Numbered from the stretch's first letter, positions 11,128 through 22,708 are shown. The stretch: DNA of 64,000 bases from Rattus norvegicus (GCF_036323735.1 NC_086034.1:45356439-45420438), one strand, 5' to 3'. The notes: generated by a model from the sequence alone, not told the origin. A program made the numbers and translations.

Positions 11128-12049
11128 CAGATTATCTCTAGTGTTACTTTGTTCTTCTATTTCTGACAGTGGCTAGACTGTCCTATTAGCCTGTGTGTCA
11201 GGAGTGCTGTAGACCTGTTTTCCTCTCTTTCAGTCAGTTATGGGGACAGAGTGTTCTGCTTTCGGGCGTGTGGTTTTTCCTCTCTACAGGTCTTCAGCTG
11301 TTCCTGTGGGCCTGTGTCTTGAGTTCACCAGGCAGCTTTCTTGCAGCAGAAAAGTTGGTCTTACCTGTGGTCCCGAGGCTCAAGTTCGCTCGTGGGGTGC
11401 TACCCACGGACTCTCTGCAGCGGCAGCAACCAGGAAGACTTGTGCCGCCGTTTCCGGGAGCTTCAGTGCACCAGGGTTCCAGATGTTCTTTTGCTTTTTC
11501 CTCTGGCGTCTTAGATGTGTGTGCAGAGAGCAGTCTTTTCTGGTTTCCCAGGCTTGTCTGCCTCTCTGAAGGTTCAGCTCTCCCTCCCACGGGATTTGGG
11601 TGCAGAGAACTGTTTATCCGGTCTGTTTCCTTCAGGTTCCAGTGGTGTCTCAGCCAGTGGTCCTGCCGCTCCTGGGCCCTCCCCACGGGAGCTCAGAGGC
11701 CTTATACAGTTTCCTCTCGGGCCAGGGATGTGGGCAGCGGTGAGCAGTGTTGGTGGTCTCTTCCGCTCTGCAGCCTCAGGAGTGCCCACCTGACCGGGCG
11801 GTTGGGTCTCTCTCTCACAGAGTCTGGGGGCAGAGAGCTGCTGCGGGCCGGGATCCGCGGGTGTGGGACTTCCGGTAAACACAGAACGTGCCCGGTCCTA
11901 CAGGAATTCTGCTTCCGTGTGTCCCAAGCTCACCAGGCAGCTTTCTTGCAGCAGAAAAGTTGGTCTTACCTGTGGTCCCGGGGCTCAAGTTCGCTCATGG
12001 GGTGCTGCCCACGGGCTCTCTGCAGCGGCAGCAACCGGGAAGACCTGTG
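11128..12049 (-). promoter_or_regulatory. L1-A 5' UTR with repeated promoter unit
   Basis: GC-rich 5' UTR upstream of ORF1. A block of about 120 bp starting tcaccaggcagctttcttgc at 11325 recurs at 11930, so the spacing is 605 bp and the element carries about 1.2 units. In rodent L1s such repeated 5' units act as internal RNA polymerase II promoters. The L1 ends inside the second unit, at the point matching agac(c/t)tgtgcc in the first. The plus strand of this region holds a long antisense open frame (see findings). Confidence 0.85.
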
Positions 12050-12717
12050 CCCTATATTATTTTAAATAGTGACCTTTCCACATTCCAAAGTTTTTAAAAT
12101 AATTTTTAATTTTTTTGAGGTTCTAATGCAAATATATCATTCACCCTTATGCTTCTTCCAAAGTCCCTTCACTCCTGAAATCACATGCATAAAAATAACA
12201 TATTACATAATGAATGGGTTGATTGATCTGGGAAGATCCAACCAACTAGGTCAGAACCATTCCCTGTGAGGATGCTCTTGAAGCATGGAAGTGAAGAAAT
12301 TTTTGTGACCATATCCAATGTAGCAAACTATGGGAATCTGTTATCCTCTGTTTTAAACTCTGGATGTCATGCATAAGTTGGTTTGAGTTTCTGTCATGAC
12401 TTCCCCTCAGTGATAGATGGAAACCTGGAATTGTATGTCCAATAACTCTATCTCCCAGTCTCTTTGAGTCAGGGTATTTGTCAGGGTAAACTGTTTGGTA
12501 ATGAAAATGTGCTCTTAAGACTTGTTGCAGGACTTTTTAAATTAAGTAAATAAAGTGTGGAGATGATGAAGCAGTAAAAAGACCAAATAACAGACAGAAG
12601 TATGGAGGTTAAAATATAAAATGATGGCTTATTGTAGTGTAAAATTAAATGAAATAAGAACAGACTATGAGCTGACTAGAAATATGTTTGAAAGATGATA
12701 ATAGAGCTAAACAAAGA
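12050..12717. other. Single-copy-looking flank with a possible repeat remnant
   Basis: This is the right flank of L1-A. The part at about 12290-12520 (gtttctgtcatgacttcccc...tgatagatggaaacctgga) resembles the tail of the unnamed rodent repeat seen at 18.4, 33.9 and 44.2 kb. The rest is AT-rich and unrecognised. Confidence 0.35.
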
Positions 12718-14019
12718 ATTCTTAACTGAGGAATACTGAATGGCTGGCTGTGAAGCACCTAAAGAAATGTTCAACATTCTTGGTCATCAGAAAAATGTAA
12801 ATCAAAACAACCCTGAGATACCACCTTATAGCAGTCAGAAAGGCTAAGATCAAAATGCTGGTGAGGATGTAGAGAAATAGGAACACTCCTTCATTGGTGG
12901 AGGGATTGCAAGCTGGTACAACCACTCTGGAAATCAGTCTAGCAGTTCTTCAGCAAATTGGACATTGCACTACCTGAGACCCAGCTGTACCACTCCGGGC
13001 ATATACCCAAAAGATTCTCCAACATGTAACAAAAACAAATGTTCCACTTTGTTCATAGCAGACTTATTTATAATAGCCAGAAGCTGGAAAAAACCCAGAT
13101 GTCCTTCAACAGAGGAATAGATACAGGAAATGTGGTACAGTTGCACAATGGAGTACTACTAATTAGCTATTAATAATGACTACATGAAATTCTTAGGCAA
13201 ATAGATGGAACTAAAAAATATCCTGAGTGAGGTAACCTAGTCACAAAAGAACACACATGGTGTGCACTCACTGATAAGTGGATATTAGCCAAACACTTGG
13301 AATACCTAGGAAAAAATTCACAGATCATATGAAGCCCAAGAAGAAGGGAGACCAAAATGTGGATGCTTCATTCCTTCTTAGAAGGGAGAACAAAATACTT
13401 ATGGGCAGAAACACAGGTACAAAGAGTGGAGCAGGGACTGAATTAAAGGTCTTGCAGAGAGTTCCTTACCTGGGGATACATCCCATATGCAGTCACCAAA
13501 CTTAGTCACTATTGCTGATGCCAAGAAGTGCTTGCTAACAGGAGCCAGATATGGGTGTTTCCTGACAGGCTCTCCCAGGGCTTTACTGATACTGATTAGG
13601 GTAGTTGCAGGTAACCATTGGACTGAACAAGGGGACCCCAATAGAGCTGAAGGGGTTTGCAACACAATAGGAAGAACAACAATATCAACCAACCAGAGTT
13701 CCCAGGGACTAAACCACCAACCAAAAGTACACCAGGAGGAACCCATGTCTCTAGTCACATATGTAGCAAATGATGGCATTGTCCACCATCATTAGGAGGA
13801 AAAGCTCTTGGTCCTGTGAAGGCTTGTTTCCCTAATGTAGGGGAAAGCCAAGGCGTTGAGGTTGAAGTGGGTGGGTGGGAGTAGGAACATCCTCATAGAA
13901 GGAGGGGAAGCGGGGAGGCATATGGGAAAGGGGGGAAAGGGGATAACAGTTGGAATATAAATACATAAAATATCCCAAAAAATAAAATAAAATAAAATAA
14001 AATAAAATAAAATAAAATA
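12718..14019 (+). mobile_element. Old Lx-type L1, 5'-truncated 3' end
   Basis: On plus, 12718-13290 follows the C-terminal part of L1 ORF2 with many stops (KHLKKCSTFLVIRKM, then KTTLRYHL, then the NRYRKCGTVAQWS region equivalent to WIQKMWYIYTMEY). It continues through an Lx-type 3' UTR to a poly(A) tail that has become an (AAAAT)n repeat at 13977-14019. Divergence from the young L1s is large, so this is an old insertion. Open frames in the 3' UTR (for example 13487-13795) are chance. Confidence 0.88.
13977..14019 (+). repeat. (AAAAT)n microsatellite in L1 tail
   Basis: About eight AAAAT units, a common outcome of expansion in an old L1 poly(A) tail. Confidence 0.95.
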
Positions 14020-14027
14020 TGTATGAA

Positions 14028-14150
14028 GGCTGGGGGGATTGCTCAGAGGTTAAATAGCAGTCAGATTGCTCTGATTGCTTTTTCAGAGGTCTGGGGTTCA
14101 ATTTTCAGCAACCACAAGGAGGCTCACCACAATTTACATTAAAAAAAATA
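14028..14150 (+). mobile_element. B2/B3-type SINE, truncated
   Basis: The tRNA-derived head is clear: ggctggggggattgctcag, then the B-box-like ggttcaatttt and agcaaccacaaggaggctca, as in B2-family elements transcribed by RNA polymerase III. It lies 9 bp beyond the (AAAAT)n tail, so it probably inserted into that A-rich target. The body after about 85 bp is missing or unrecognisable. Confidence 0.75.
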
Positions 14151-14718
14151 CATGAGGCCTTTAAAATGGTAAAGTTAAGTATTGTTAACATTGCGAACCA
14201 CCTTAGCAATATTAAGTCAGCATAGTTCAAAACTCGTTTCAGTCATTAACATCCTTGATTTTGTTTAAACGATTTATGTCCTCTAATATTTTTCAAAAAC
14301 TCCATTAAATGAGTCTTTGTAATTCCCAAAGCATTATTAGTTGTTCAAACATTACCTGGAAAACTTGGGACACTTGCAAATCATACAAAAGAGAAAAAGT
14401 CAAGATGAAAATTCTAATCTGTATTCTGTAAAACTGAAGAATTAAAGTCTATATTGCATGACAAGATATGGACTGAGAGCCATAAGTATACCACCTTGAA
14501 CAAAGCAGTACATGTAAATTTAAAGAGCATCATAGCATATTAGAGTATAAGGAGGATACTAAGCTTAGTATTTCATTTGTTGTGTTTTACTAAGTAAAAA
14601 GTTTGCATGAATGGCCACAGTAGATAATGTTTATTTCTCTGGTACTTAGATACTCCTTATCTTTTATAATATCAAAGGCAGACATTAATATTTATAAAGT
14701 CAATCTCTTTCTTTCCCA
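14151..14718. other. AT-rich DNA, no feature recognised
   Basis: No gene or repeat family recognised. Confidence 0.5.
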
Positions 14719-14775
14719 TTCTCTCTCTGTCTCTCTGCCTCTGTATCTGCATCTCTCTCTGTCTTTCTGTCTCTG

Positions 14776-14806
<31 letters not shown>

Positions 14807-14850
14807 GTCTGTCTCTCTCTGTCTCTCTCTGTCTGTCTGTCTGTCTGTTT
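14719..14850. repeat. (TC)n/(TCTG)n pyrimidine-rich microsatellite
   Basis: Alternating CTCT, CTGT and CTCTGT units end in a TCTG run. Frames through it encode Ser-Leu or Arg-Asp-Glu repeats only. Confidence 0.93.
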
Positions 14851-15462
14851 CATGTAGGTCACCAGCTGAATGTGTGTGGAGCATTCCGATGATTGAAGAT
14901 CGATTTATAATCTTGGCTACTGAGTATGAGATAGTCATTTTCTGTTTAGTTCTTGAAAAAATAAAATAAGTGCATTGATTACCAGAAAAGCTTAAGAGTC
15001 ATGAGGTTAATTTTCAGCTTCATTTCTCTGTCTTCATGTGTTTACCCTCTGGTTCCTTTATGTCTTTAAGTCTTATTTTAACACAGGATGTGAATGCAGA
15101 AATTTCTAGCATTATACATCTGGAGGATTAATCTGACCTTTACAATAGCAGCATCATAGGAATCTAGGGAAATATATGCTTATGAACATTTAATAACTCT
15201 GCCATGACTCAGTGAAAAGTTCCCTGTTTTTATATTACGAAAATATAGCTCTGGGACTACAGTTGAAAGTTCAACACACAAAAGTTAAAGAACTTGTAGA
15301 ATTTTGAAAGTCTGCATTGTTCTTAATGCAAAAATTCTACTTTGCTAGAGCTGGGGAATACTTAAGCCTTGGTAATATAGATCCCAGCAAGGAGAGCCCA
15401 CACGATAATTATATAATATCTGAGATGGTCATGCACTTTGAAATGCTTTGAAAATGTGAAAT
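14851..15462. other. No feature recognised
   Basis: AT-rich DNA without recognisable gene or repeat. Confidence 0.5.
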
Positions 15463-15790
15463 TCCAGGGCGGGAGAGATAATTCAATTGGTAAACTGCTT
15501 GGCATGCATGTGTGGGCCCTGAGTTTGGGAGCCCAGAACCTATGTGAAAACCTAGATATGGAGATGCCCTTCAACCAGTTCTGGGAAAAAAGAGATGAGA
15601 GGGGCTTGCTGGCCAGTCGGTCTATGCAAATTATAGAGGTCCAGCCAGGTTAAATGTGGTTCAAGGAGAGGAAAATTTCCTGATGCTAGTCTTTGACTTG
15701 CGTATTCTAGTGGGACCAGACATGAACTTCTACGCACATACACATTCTCACACACAACCCACACTTACCCACAGCCCCACTCCAGGAAAC
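15463..15790 (+). mobile_element. B4-type SINE, degenerate
   Basis: A tRNA-like head (gggcgggagagataattcaa ... cttggcatgcatg ... gccctgagttt) is followed by a marker of the B4 body, gggcttgctggccagtcggt, and a CA-rich 3' end (15735-15760). The order is that of rodent B4 elements, an ID-like head joined to a B1-like part. Confidence 0.6.
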
Positions 15791-17057
15791 AGCATACTCA
15801 TATATGAAATAATCATATTAAACATTTCCAAATTCCCAATGTTTGCTCAGAAGTTACTTGAATGAATCGGTTTCAACTATGGGCTTAAAATTTTCCTTTT
15901 GTTCTCCTCTGGGAATAAAGGCTTTTAGAAAATCGAACTGCCTCCCTCCCCACATTTTTTTCTGCTCAAAAACTGTGGTCATTCCACTGCTTCCTCACAC
16001 CAGTAGCATTTATAGGGCAGACGATGTGTCATTCCAGATTTTCTACCCCAAGTTCCATATTTGCCAAATATCTTTGACTTTGCTGAAAATATCCCCTTGT
16101 TGGGAAAAGCTCAATATTAATCTTCCCCCAACCTTTCTGGGAGGAGGCAAATATGTGGAATAAAGCTCAGAGCCATTTACTGCACAAAGACCTTTAGATC
16201 TTGCACCGAGCTCCACAGATTCTAAGCCTTTGGCACAGTTTCTGCAGCACACTACTTTTTTTGACAGCAGGAAGAGCTCTTTGGCCCACTTTCTCTTCTA
16301 AACTTTCGCTAAATTTCAAATTCCTTTGCTCACCCCCCCCATTTCTTTTGCCACAGCTCGTGATCACATGCAGAGTAAATAATCTATAGTCCATGATCCA
16401 CTGTCCTGTCAGGCTTGTTATCCACACTCTAAACCCCAATGTCAGGGAAACCTGCCTGGTAAGTATTCCCAGGTAGGTTTTCTAACTACCTCCCCCACTG
16501 GTACCCATCATCATTGCTTATACACTCAGAACTCCCTCGTAGCATGCTGACTATATTTGGAAGAACTAATTGGTGGTTCTGGTGTCTTTGTTAGGAAAAA
16601 GTGACACTTTTTGAAGTTAATAAAAATCTCTTCAGCTACAGCCTTTTATCAGATGTAACAAAACATTGTTTGAACAAATATGCTCTCAGTAGTGGTGACA
16701 GTTCATTTCTGCTTTCCCTAGCCATCAACATCTTAGGAGAGCAAAGGGAAGGAGAGGTTCCTTAAAGGCATAAAATTATTTTTCAGATAATGGCAGTTCT
16801 TTATAGAAAAAGGCTTTGCAAATCAATAACTCAATTAAATTAGCTTCCAATTGGATTGTGTCAGCATTTTTGTAATATATAATTAGGTAGGATGGTTTTC
16901 AATTATTTCAAAGAGATTTTCTGCATATTTTGAAATGCTCCTGACTTTTGAAGGTTATTTATGTGCTACCACAATTAAGAAAGTAATTATTCTATTTGGT
17001 TACTAACATCAAGAAAACTAAAATATAAATGCTCCCTTTAGAACTGTAGATTTTATT
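15791..17057. other. No gene; contains one short hairpin
   Basis: Moderately AT-rich, no repeat family recognised. A 12-bp inverted repeat with a 9-nt loop lies at 16448-16480 (aaacctgcctgg paired with ccaggtaggttt, one G-T wobble). Confidence 0.5.
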
Positions 17058-17121
<64 letters not shown>

Positions 17122-17166
17122 CAAGAAAGAAAGAGAGACAAAGAGAGACACAGAGAAATAGAGATA

Positions 17167-17222
<56 letters not shown>
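17058..17222. repeat. Compound (TG)n-(GA)n-(CA)n-(GA)n microsatellite
   Basis: (TG)20 at 17058-17097, (GA)n at 17097-17121, an impure purine segment, (CA)n at 17166-17184, then (GA)n to 17222. The TG and CA runs are complementary, so the tract can fold back on itself. Confidence 0.95.
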
Positions 17223-17225
<3 letters not shown>

Positions 17226-18359
17226 ATTTATCAGTTACTGAAGATCATAAGATCATCTGAAATTAGTTTATTCAATACTTTGAACCCCAGTGCAGGGTGC
17301 ACTAATTTTTTTTGTTCATTTGTGATTGTTAAGAGATGTACACTCTTTTAAGTGGAAAAATATCATCCATTTCATATGGCACAGCATGGAAGAGTGGTTA
17401 GGGGCACTCATTTCTCCCTTTTTCATTGATAGGAGTCCTACCCTCACCCCTTAAAAGTGTAAAATCTAATTAAAACAGATTGAGATAACCTTAGGCCTTT
17501 TTTTCTAAAAGAAATTTAAATGCTACTACTGACTATATTACAGTGCTCTATTACCAAGTATGATTTTGACTATATGGAAAAAAGTATCCGCTCTTATAAA
17601 TGGATCAACCATGCCACTTTCCTTTTTTAAATTGAGATTTTTGTTTATTAACATGAGTATAAAAGAGTAACTGATCTAATTATTTTGTTTTGTATTTGCT
17701 TGGCAAATACAGATCATTATCTGCTAAATTCAGTTCATTAGTTTGGACGGGCATAAAAGTGATAAACAAATACATGGAAAAGAGTATGTAGAGAACATCT
17801 AGATAAGAGGCAGATATATTAGTAAAATGTATATTATTCTAACAAAAGTAAAATTCGGATGGTTAATACAACCAAATATTCATATAGCCAAACTGACACC
17901 TTTGAATGCAACCTATTTCTAACACCTTTTCAATATGAGTGTATCTCAAACTAGCAAAGTTTAAATGGGACTTAATCAAAACTGTTAAAGTTATCAACCT
18001 ATGTGGAAAATATATTTTCCTTATTTGCACTATTCATTAATTATGCCAGTCATGTAGATGATTAAATTTATTTTCAATCCTCATACTGTGTGAACTACAT
18101 TTTGGTAAAATGCTCACCCTGCCTTCCATGAAATCATTTAATTTAAGCCTATACTAATAAAAAGTCAGTAGTTAATAAAAAAAACCAACTGAAACAAAAT
18201 AACAGAAAAAATTAGGAATTAGCTACTGCTAAATAAATAAATAATAAACATTTAATAAATGTAAACATTTAACAGTAATAAATATAAACATTTGCCCATC
18301 TCCCTGATGGTAGGAAGCTTTGTAACGTTTTTACTGTACATCAGTGATGCATACCAGTT
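17223..18359. other. AT-rich DNA, no feature recognised
   Basis: No gene or repeat recognised. Confidence 0.5.
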
Positions 18360-18735
18360 AGAGTCATTTCAGAAGAGGGAAACTCAATTGAGAATATGCC
18401 CTTGCCAGATTGGCCTCTGGACAAGCGTCATGCATTTTCCTTATGAATGATGTGGAAAGATGCAGATCATGGTAGGTGGTATCATTCCTGGGCTGGAGGT
18501 CCTGGATTCTGTAAGAAAGTAGGGTGTGCAAGCCCTGGGGAGCAAGTGGTAACCCTCCATGTGCTCTGTATACAGGTTCCAGCATTGGGTTACTGCCCTG
18601 GCTTTTCTCAGTGATGGTCTTATAAACTGTAATGTACAAAACAAACAAACAAAGAAACAAACAACCCTTTACTCTCCATGTTGATTTGGGTCTTAGTGTT
18701 TTATCACAGTAAAAACTCTAATGAAGACACATATA
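18360..18735 (+). repeat. Unnamed rodent interspersed repeat (copy 1)
   Basis: The segment runs aactcaattgagaatatgcc, then ggtatcattcctgggctgga, ggtcctggattctgtaagaa, and ends gttttatcacagtaa ... gaagacaca. I know this order from many rodent loci, but I am not certain of the family name. A short (CAAA)n run at about 18640-18665 interrupts it. Related endings occur at 25.5, 34.2 and 44.6 kb, all on plus. Confidence 0.55.
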
Positions 18736-19674
18736 AGATTCAGTTCAGCAGAGATCAGTTATTTACTCATACATGTTTTTTATTGCTCAAAAGTTTTTAT
18801 TTTTAATTCTTCACTTTTTATAATCTCAACCTCAAACTTGCCAATCTTCCAACAATCCTCCTGTTCTCATATTACTTGTTATTAATCAATTTTCTTTGAA
18901 GAGTTGAATCATAAATATACCATCCCTAGTTTAATGTGTTGTTGAGACTAAAAACTAAAACATATGGAATGAAATTGAAGTTAAGAATATAGGTCCCATT
19001 CAATTAAAGCAGGAGCTGATGTACTTTCATAAATGGCCAAATAGTCAACTATTTAGATTTTGCAGGTCGTGAAGTTTCTGCCTTAAGCACTTATTATTGT
19101 TGTAGCATTCATAAGTTTGCTGTACATAAATAATAGATAAACAGGTACAGGTCTGAATAAAATTTTATGTAAACAAACAGCTAGACACGTGCAAAGTTGA
19201 CATATTTTGGCAACCTATTTATTAACAGACTCATTGAATGTGGGCATTTATAGCACGTGCTAATAGTAATATGTTTCCTTTGATAAGCTATTGCTCTCAG
19301 AATGGAGATCCATCAACTGTTGGGTGTATATACTGTTCTCTTTTGAAAAGACTACTTTAAAAACATAAATGGCAATTATAGCTTTTTTCCCTTGCATTTC
19401 TATAGTATATTCGTGGTACTTAAGGTACCAGTGTAGGCTTTACTAATGTATAATAGTTTTTCTGTATCAGTTCTTAACACAATTCTTTTTCTTGCTGGTG
19501 TAAATAGAAACCCTAATACTTGTGTAATTATATTTGCCAGTGCTTGAAGTTGCTCATCGATGATGGAAGCCAGTGTAGAACTCTTAAACTTCTGAATTCT
19601 TTCTACTATCTTCAGCACACTTAAAACATAAAACAGTGTTAGGCACTCTAATTGAAATATTTTAATCATGAGAG
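18736..19674. other. AT-rich DNA, no feature recognised
   Basis: No gene or repeat recognised. Confidence 0.5.
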
Positions 19675-19845
19675 CTGTCAAGGTCACTACGGACATGTCA
19701 TGAAGCCTGATGACCTGTGTTTGATCTCTGGGACTTATGTAGTGGAAGGAGAGATTGATTTTTGCAAGTTTTCTTCCAACCTCCACACGTGACATGGCAT
19801 AAACTAATGTATAAGTAAGTAAGTACATAAATAAATAATGATTTG
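19675..19845 (+). mobile_element. B3-type SINE
   Basis: The body reads tgatgacctgtgtttgatct ... gggacttatgtagtggaagg ... cttccaacctccacacgtg, ending in an (ATAA)n-like tail (ataaataaataatg). This is the usual B3 body and tail; the head is diverged. Confidence 0.7.
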
Positions 19846-19954
19846 CACCAATACAGTAATTTGAGTATCTATTAAAACAGAATAGAAAAATGAAAAGCAA
19901 CCAAGTAAAATTCAGGATTTGATAACTCCCCTTTTCTTTTAACTTATTCTTTAA

Positions 19955-22008
19955 TCTTTTTTTACAGTCCAGACTTTATTCCTCTCCCACATCTGTTCCA
20001 CATCCCACAACTCCTACATCGATCTGCAAAAGTATATCTCCAACACTCCACCAGACCTCCCTACTCCCTGGGGCTCCAAGTCTCTTGTGAGTTAGATGCA
20101 TCTTCTTTGATTGAGTCCAGACCTAGCAGTCCTCTGATGTATATGTGTTGGGGCCTCATATCAGCTGGTGTATGCTGCCTGGTTGGTGGTTCAGCGTCTG
20201 AGAGATCCTGGAGATCCAGGTTAGTTGAGACTGCTGGTTTTCCTCTAGGGTCCTCCTCTTCCTTAGCTTATTCTAGCTTTTTCCCTAATTCAATCACAGG
20301 GGTCAGCAGCTTCTGTTCTTTAGTTGGGTGCACATATCTGCATCTGACTCTTTCAGCTGCTTTTTAGGCCTTTTGGAGGTGAGGTATACTAGGCCCCTGT
20401 TGTAAGCACACCGTAAGATCAGTAATAGGCCTTGGGCCTCCCACTGAGTTGGATCCCAATATCCCAAGTTGGATATCCTTTTCCTCAGGCTCTTCTCCAT
20501 TTTTGTCCCTGCAGTTCTTTCAGACAGGAACAATTCTAGGTCAGACTTTTTGACTGTGGGATGGCAACCCTATCCCTTACTTGATGCCTTGTCTTTCTGC
20601 TGGAGGTGGGCTCCACAAGTTCCCTCTCTCCACTGTAGGGCATTCCATCTTCCTTCCTTTGAGTCTTGAGATTTTCTCACCTCCCAGGTTCCTGATACAT
20701 TCTAGAGGATCCCCCTACCTCCTACTTTCCGAGGTCGCCTGTTTTCATTCTTTCTGCTGGCCCTCAGGGCTTCAGTCCTGTTTTCCCCAATACTTGATCA
20801 TCATCTACTACCTGTGCTGTTTCCCACCCAGGTCCCTCCCTCCCCCCCTCCTGTGATTGCTTTCTTCTCCCTTGCAAGTAGGACTGAGGCATCATCCTGC
20901 TTGTTAGCCTTCTTGAGTTCTGGGGATTGTATCCTGGGTATTCTGTATTTTTTGGCCCACTTATTAGTGAGAACAAATCATGCATGCCATTTTGAGTTTG
21001 AGTTACCTCACTCAGGATAATATTTTCTAGTTCCATTCATTTTCCTGCAAAACTCAGGATGTCCTCGTTCTTAATAGCTGAATACCATTCCATTGTGTAA
21101 ATGAACCACATTTTTTGTATCCATTATTCTGTTGTGGGACATCTGGGTTGTTCCCAGCTTCTGGCTATCACATATGAAAGTTAAATCAAGAGCAAGTAAA
21201 CTATCTAAATGACACCATATCCCCTAAGGAAGTAGAAGAAATCATGAAAAATCTCCCAACCAAAAAAAGCCCAGGGCAAGATACCTTTAATGCAGAATTC
21301 TACCAGATCTTCAAAGAAGATCTAATACCAATATTCCTCAGACTACTCCATAAAGTAGAAACAGAAGGAACACTACCTAATTAATTCTATAAAGCCACAA
21401 TTACTCTAATAACTAAACTACACAAGGACCCAACCCCGCCCCGCAAAAGAACTTCAGACCAATTCACTTATGAATATCAATGCACAAATACTCAATAAAA
21501 TTCTTACATCTTGCATCTGCATCCAAGAACACATCAAAACCATCATTCACTATGATCAAATAGGCTTCATCCAAGGGATGGATGCAAGGTTGGTTCAATA
21601 TATGAAAATCCATTAGTGTAATCCACTAAATAAACTAAGTCAAAGAAAAAAATCACATGATCATCTCCTTAGATGCTGGAAAAGCCTTTGAAAAATACAA
21701 CACCCCTTCATGTAAAAGTCTTGGAGAGATCAGAAATTCAAGGCCTGTACCTAAACATAATAAGAGCAATTTACAGCAAGCCAACAGCCAATATCAAATT
21801 AAATGGAGAGGTACTTGAAACAATCTTACTAAAATGAGGGACAAGGCAATGCTGCCCACTCTGTATAGTATTCTACATTCTAGATAGAGCAATAAGACAA
21901 CAAAAGGAGATCAATGGGACACAAATTGACAAAGAAATCAAGTTACCACTATTTGCAGATGATATGGTAGTATACATAAGGGACCCTAAGATTTGACAAC
22001 TTTTAAAG
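19955..22008 (-). mobile_element. Old Lx-type L1 with inverted 5' segment
   Basis: Two L1 parts meet head to head near 21175. The left part (19955-21173) is on minus: an Lx-type 3' UTR (ctccctggggctccaagtct, agcagcttctgttctttagt) running into the ORF2 C-terminus. The right part (21178 to about 22008) is on plus and encodes the reverse transcriptase core with stops: KLSK...NLPTKKSPGQDTFNAEFYQ, then KLPLFADDMVVYIRDPK. The geometry (5' end of the inverted part at the inner junction) is that of twin-primed 5' inversion. About 1.4 kb of ORF2 between the two parts is missing, so two separate insertions remain possible. Confidence 0.82.
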
Positions 22009-22017
22009 TTCTTGGAG

Positions 22018-22150
22018 GATTTCCTGTCTCCCTGTTTCCATTCCTACTTCTCCTCTTACTTCCTTCCCTTCTTCCCTTCTTTCCTTCTTTCCCTCTCTGT
22101 CTCCCTCCCTCTCTCTTCCTTTCTTCCTACCGTCCTTCCATCTTCCTTTG
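22018..22150. repeat. (CTTC)n-like pyrimidine tract
   Basis: Imperfect TTCC/CTTT units abut the outer end of the inverted L1 segment. A frame through it is only Ser-Phe-Pro-Leu repeats. Confidence 0.85.
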
Positions 22151-22708
22151 TACTGTTCGGCTTGTTTATTTGTTTTGTTTCGTCTTTTGCTTGATTTCCA
22201 TGAGACCTATCAGGAAATTAAAAGTTACAAATCTTCTGTAGAAATTTCTGAGGCCCTCTGAGAGGACAAACTAATTTATCTTGGGATAGACATTTTGTTT
22301 AATTTGAAAGATCAAAGTTATTATTCTAGCCCTGCCCCCAGTGAGCTCGCCTTTCAGTTAAATACAGAGAACATCCACAACAATTTTGTTAGTAATCCAG
22401 GAAAATCTGGGTGTTTTCTAAGGGCTTTTTTAGCATTAACCTCTTCATATTATATTTACTTTTTAAAAGCTAATAATATCTGGATCCATTTCTGTCTGGT
22501 GTCCTCCTTTTCCTTCATAAACTGTTGCTTGTTCAAGCATCAATAGTGTCAGTGATCTCAGCTACTTCTACTGGAAAGTGAGCTGGTTGAAATATGAAGA
22601 AACAATATATAAGACACCTCATTACGTTGTTCCTCAGAAACTCTATCAATCACACTGAATTACTGTCACATGTCTCTCTCTAGGAGATGTACCACAAATA
22701 ATTCACAC
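22151..22708. other. No feature recognised
   Basis: AT-rich DNA with no recognisable gene or repeat. Confidence 0.45.

Larger units (their letters stand above)
5308..12049 (-). mobile_element. L1-A: nearly full-length young rat LINE-1
   Basis: A 6.7-kb non-LTR retrotransposon on the minus strand. From its 3' end (left): poly(A) tail seen as T-rich DNA at 5308-5328, a 3' UTR with a G-rich polypurine tract (C-rich on plus at 5391-5462), ORF2 (6037-9859), a 59-nt inter-ORF gap, ORF1 (9919-11127) and a 5' UTR with a repeated promoter unit to 12049. Length and order match a complete rat L1. Both ORFs are interrupted, so it is not autonomous as read. It resembles L1-D closely where they overlap, which suggests recent activity of this subfamily. 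I found no convincing target-site duplication; the T/A-rich flanks match only weakly. Confidence 0.95.

Noticed and set aside
5283..12070. Target-site duplication for L1-A
   Set aside because: Only weak T/A-rich matches were found between the flanks (tatttatttt and tatattatttt), not better than chance in such sequence.
19400..19900. 166-codon minus-strand frame
   Set aside because: It runs antisense through a B3 SINE and AT-rich DNA and matches no protein family that I recognise.
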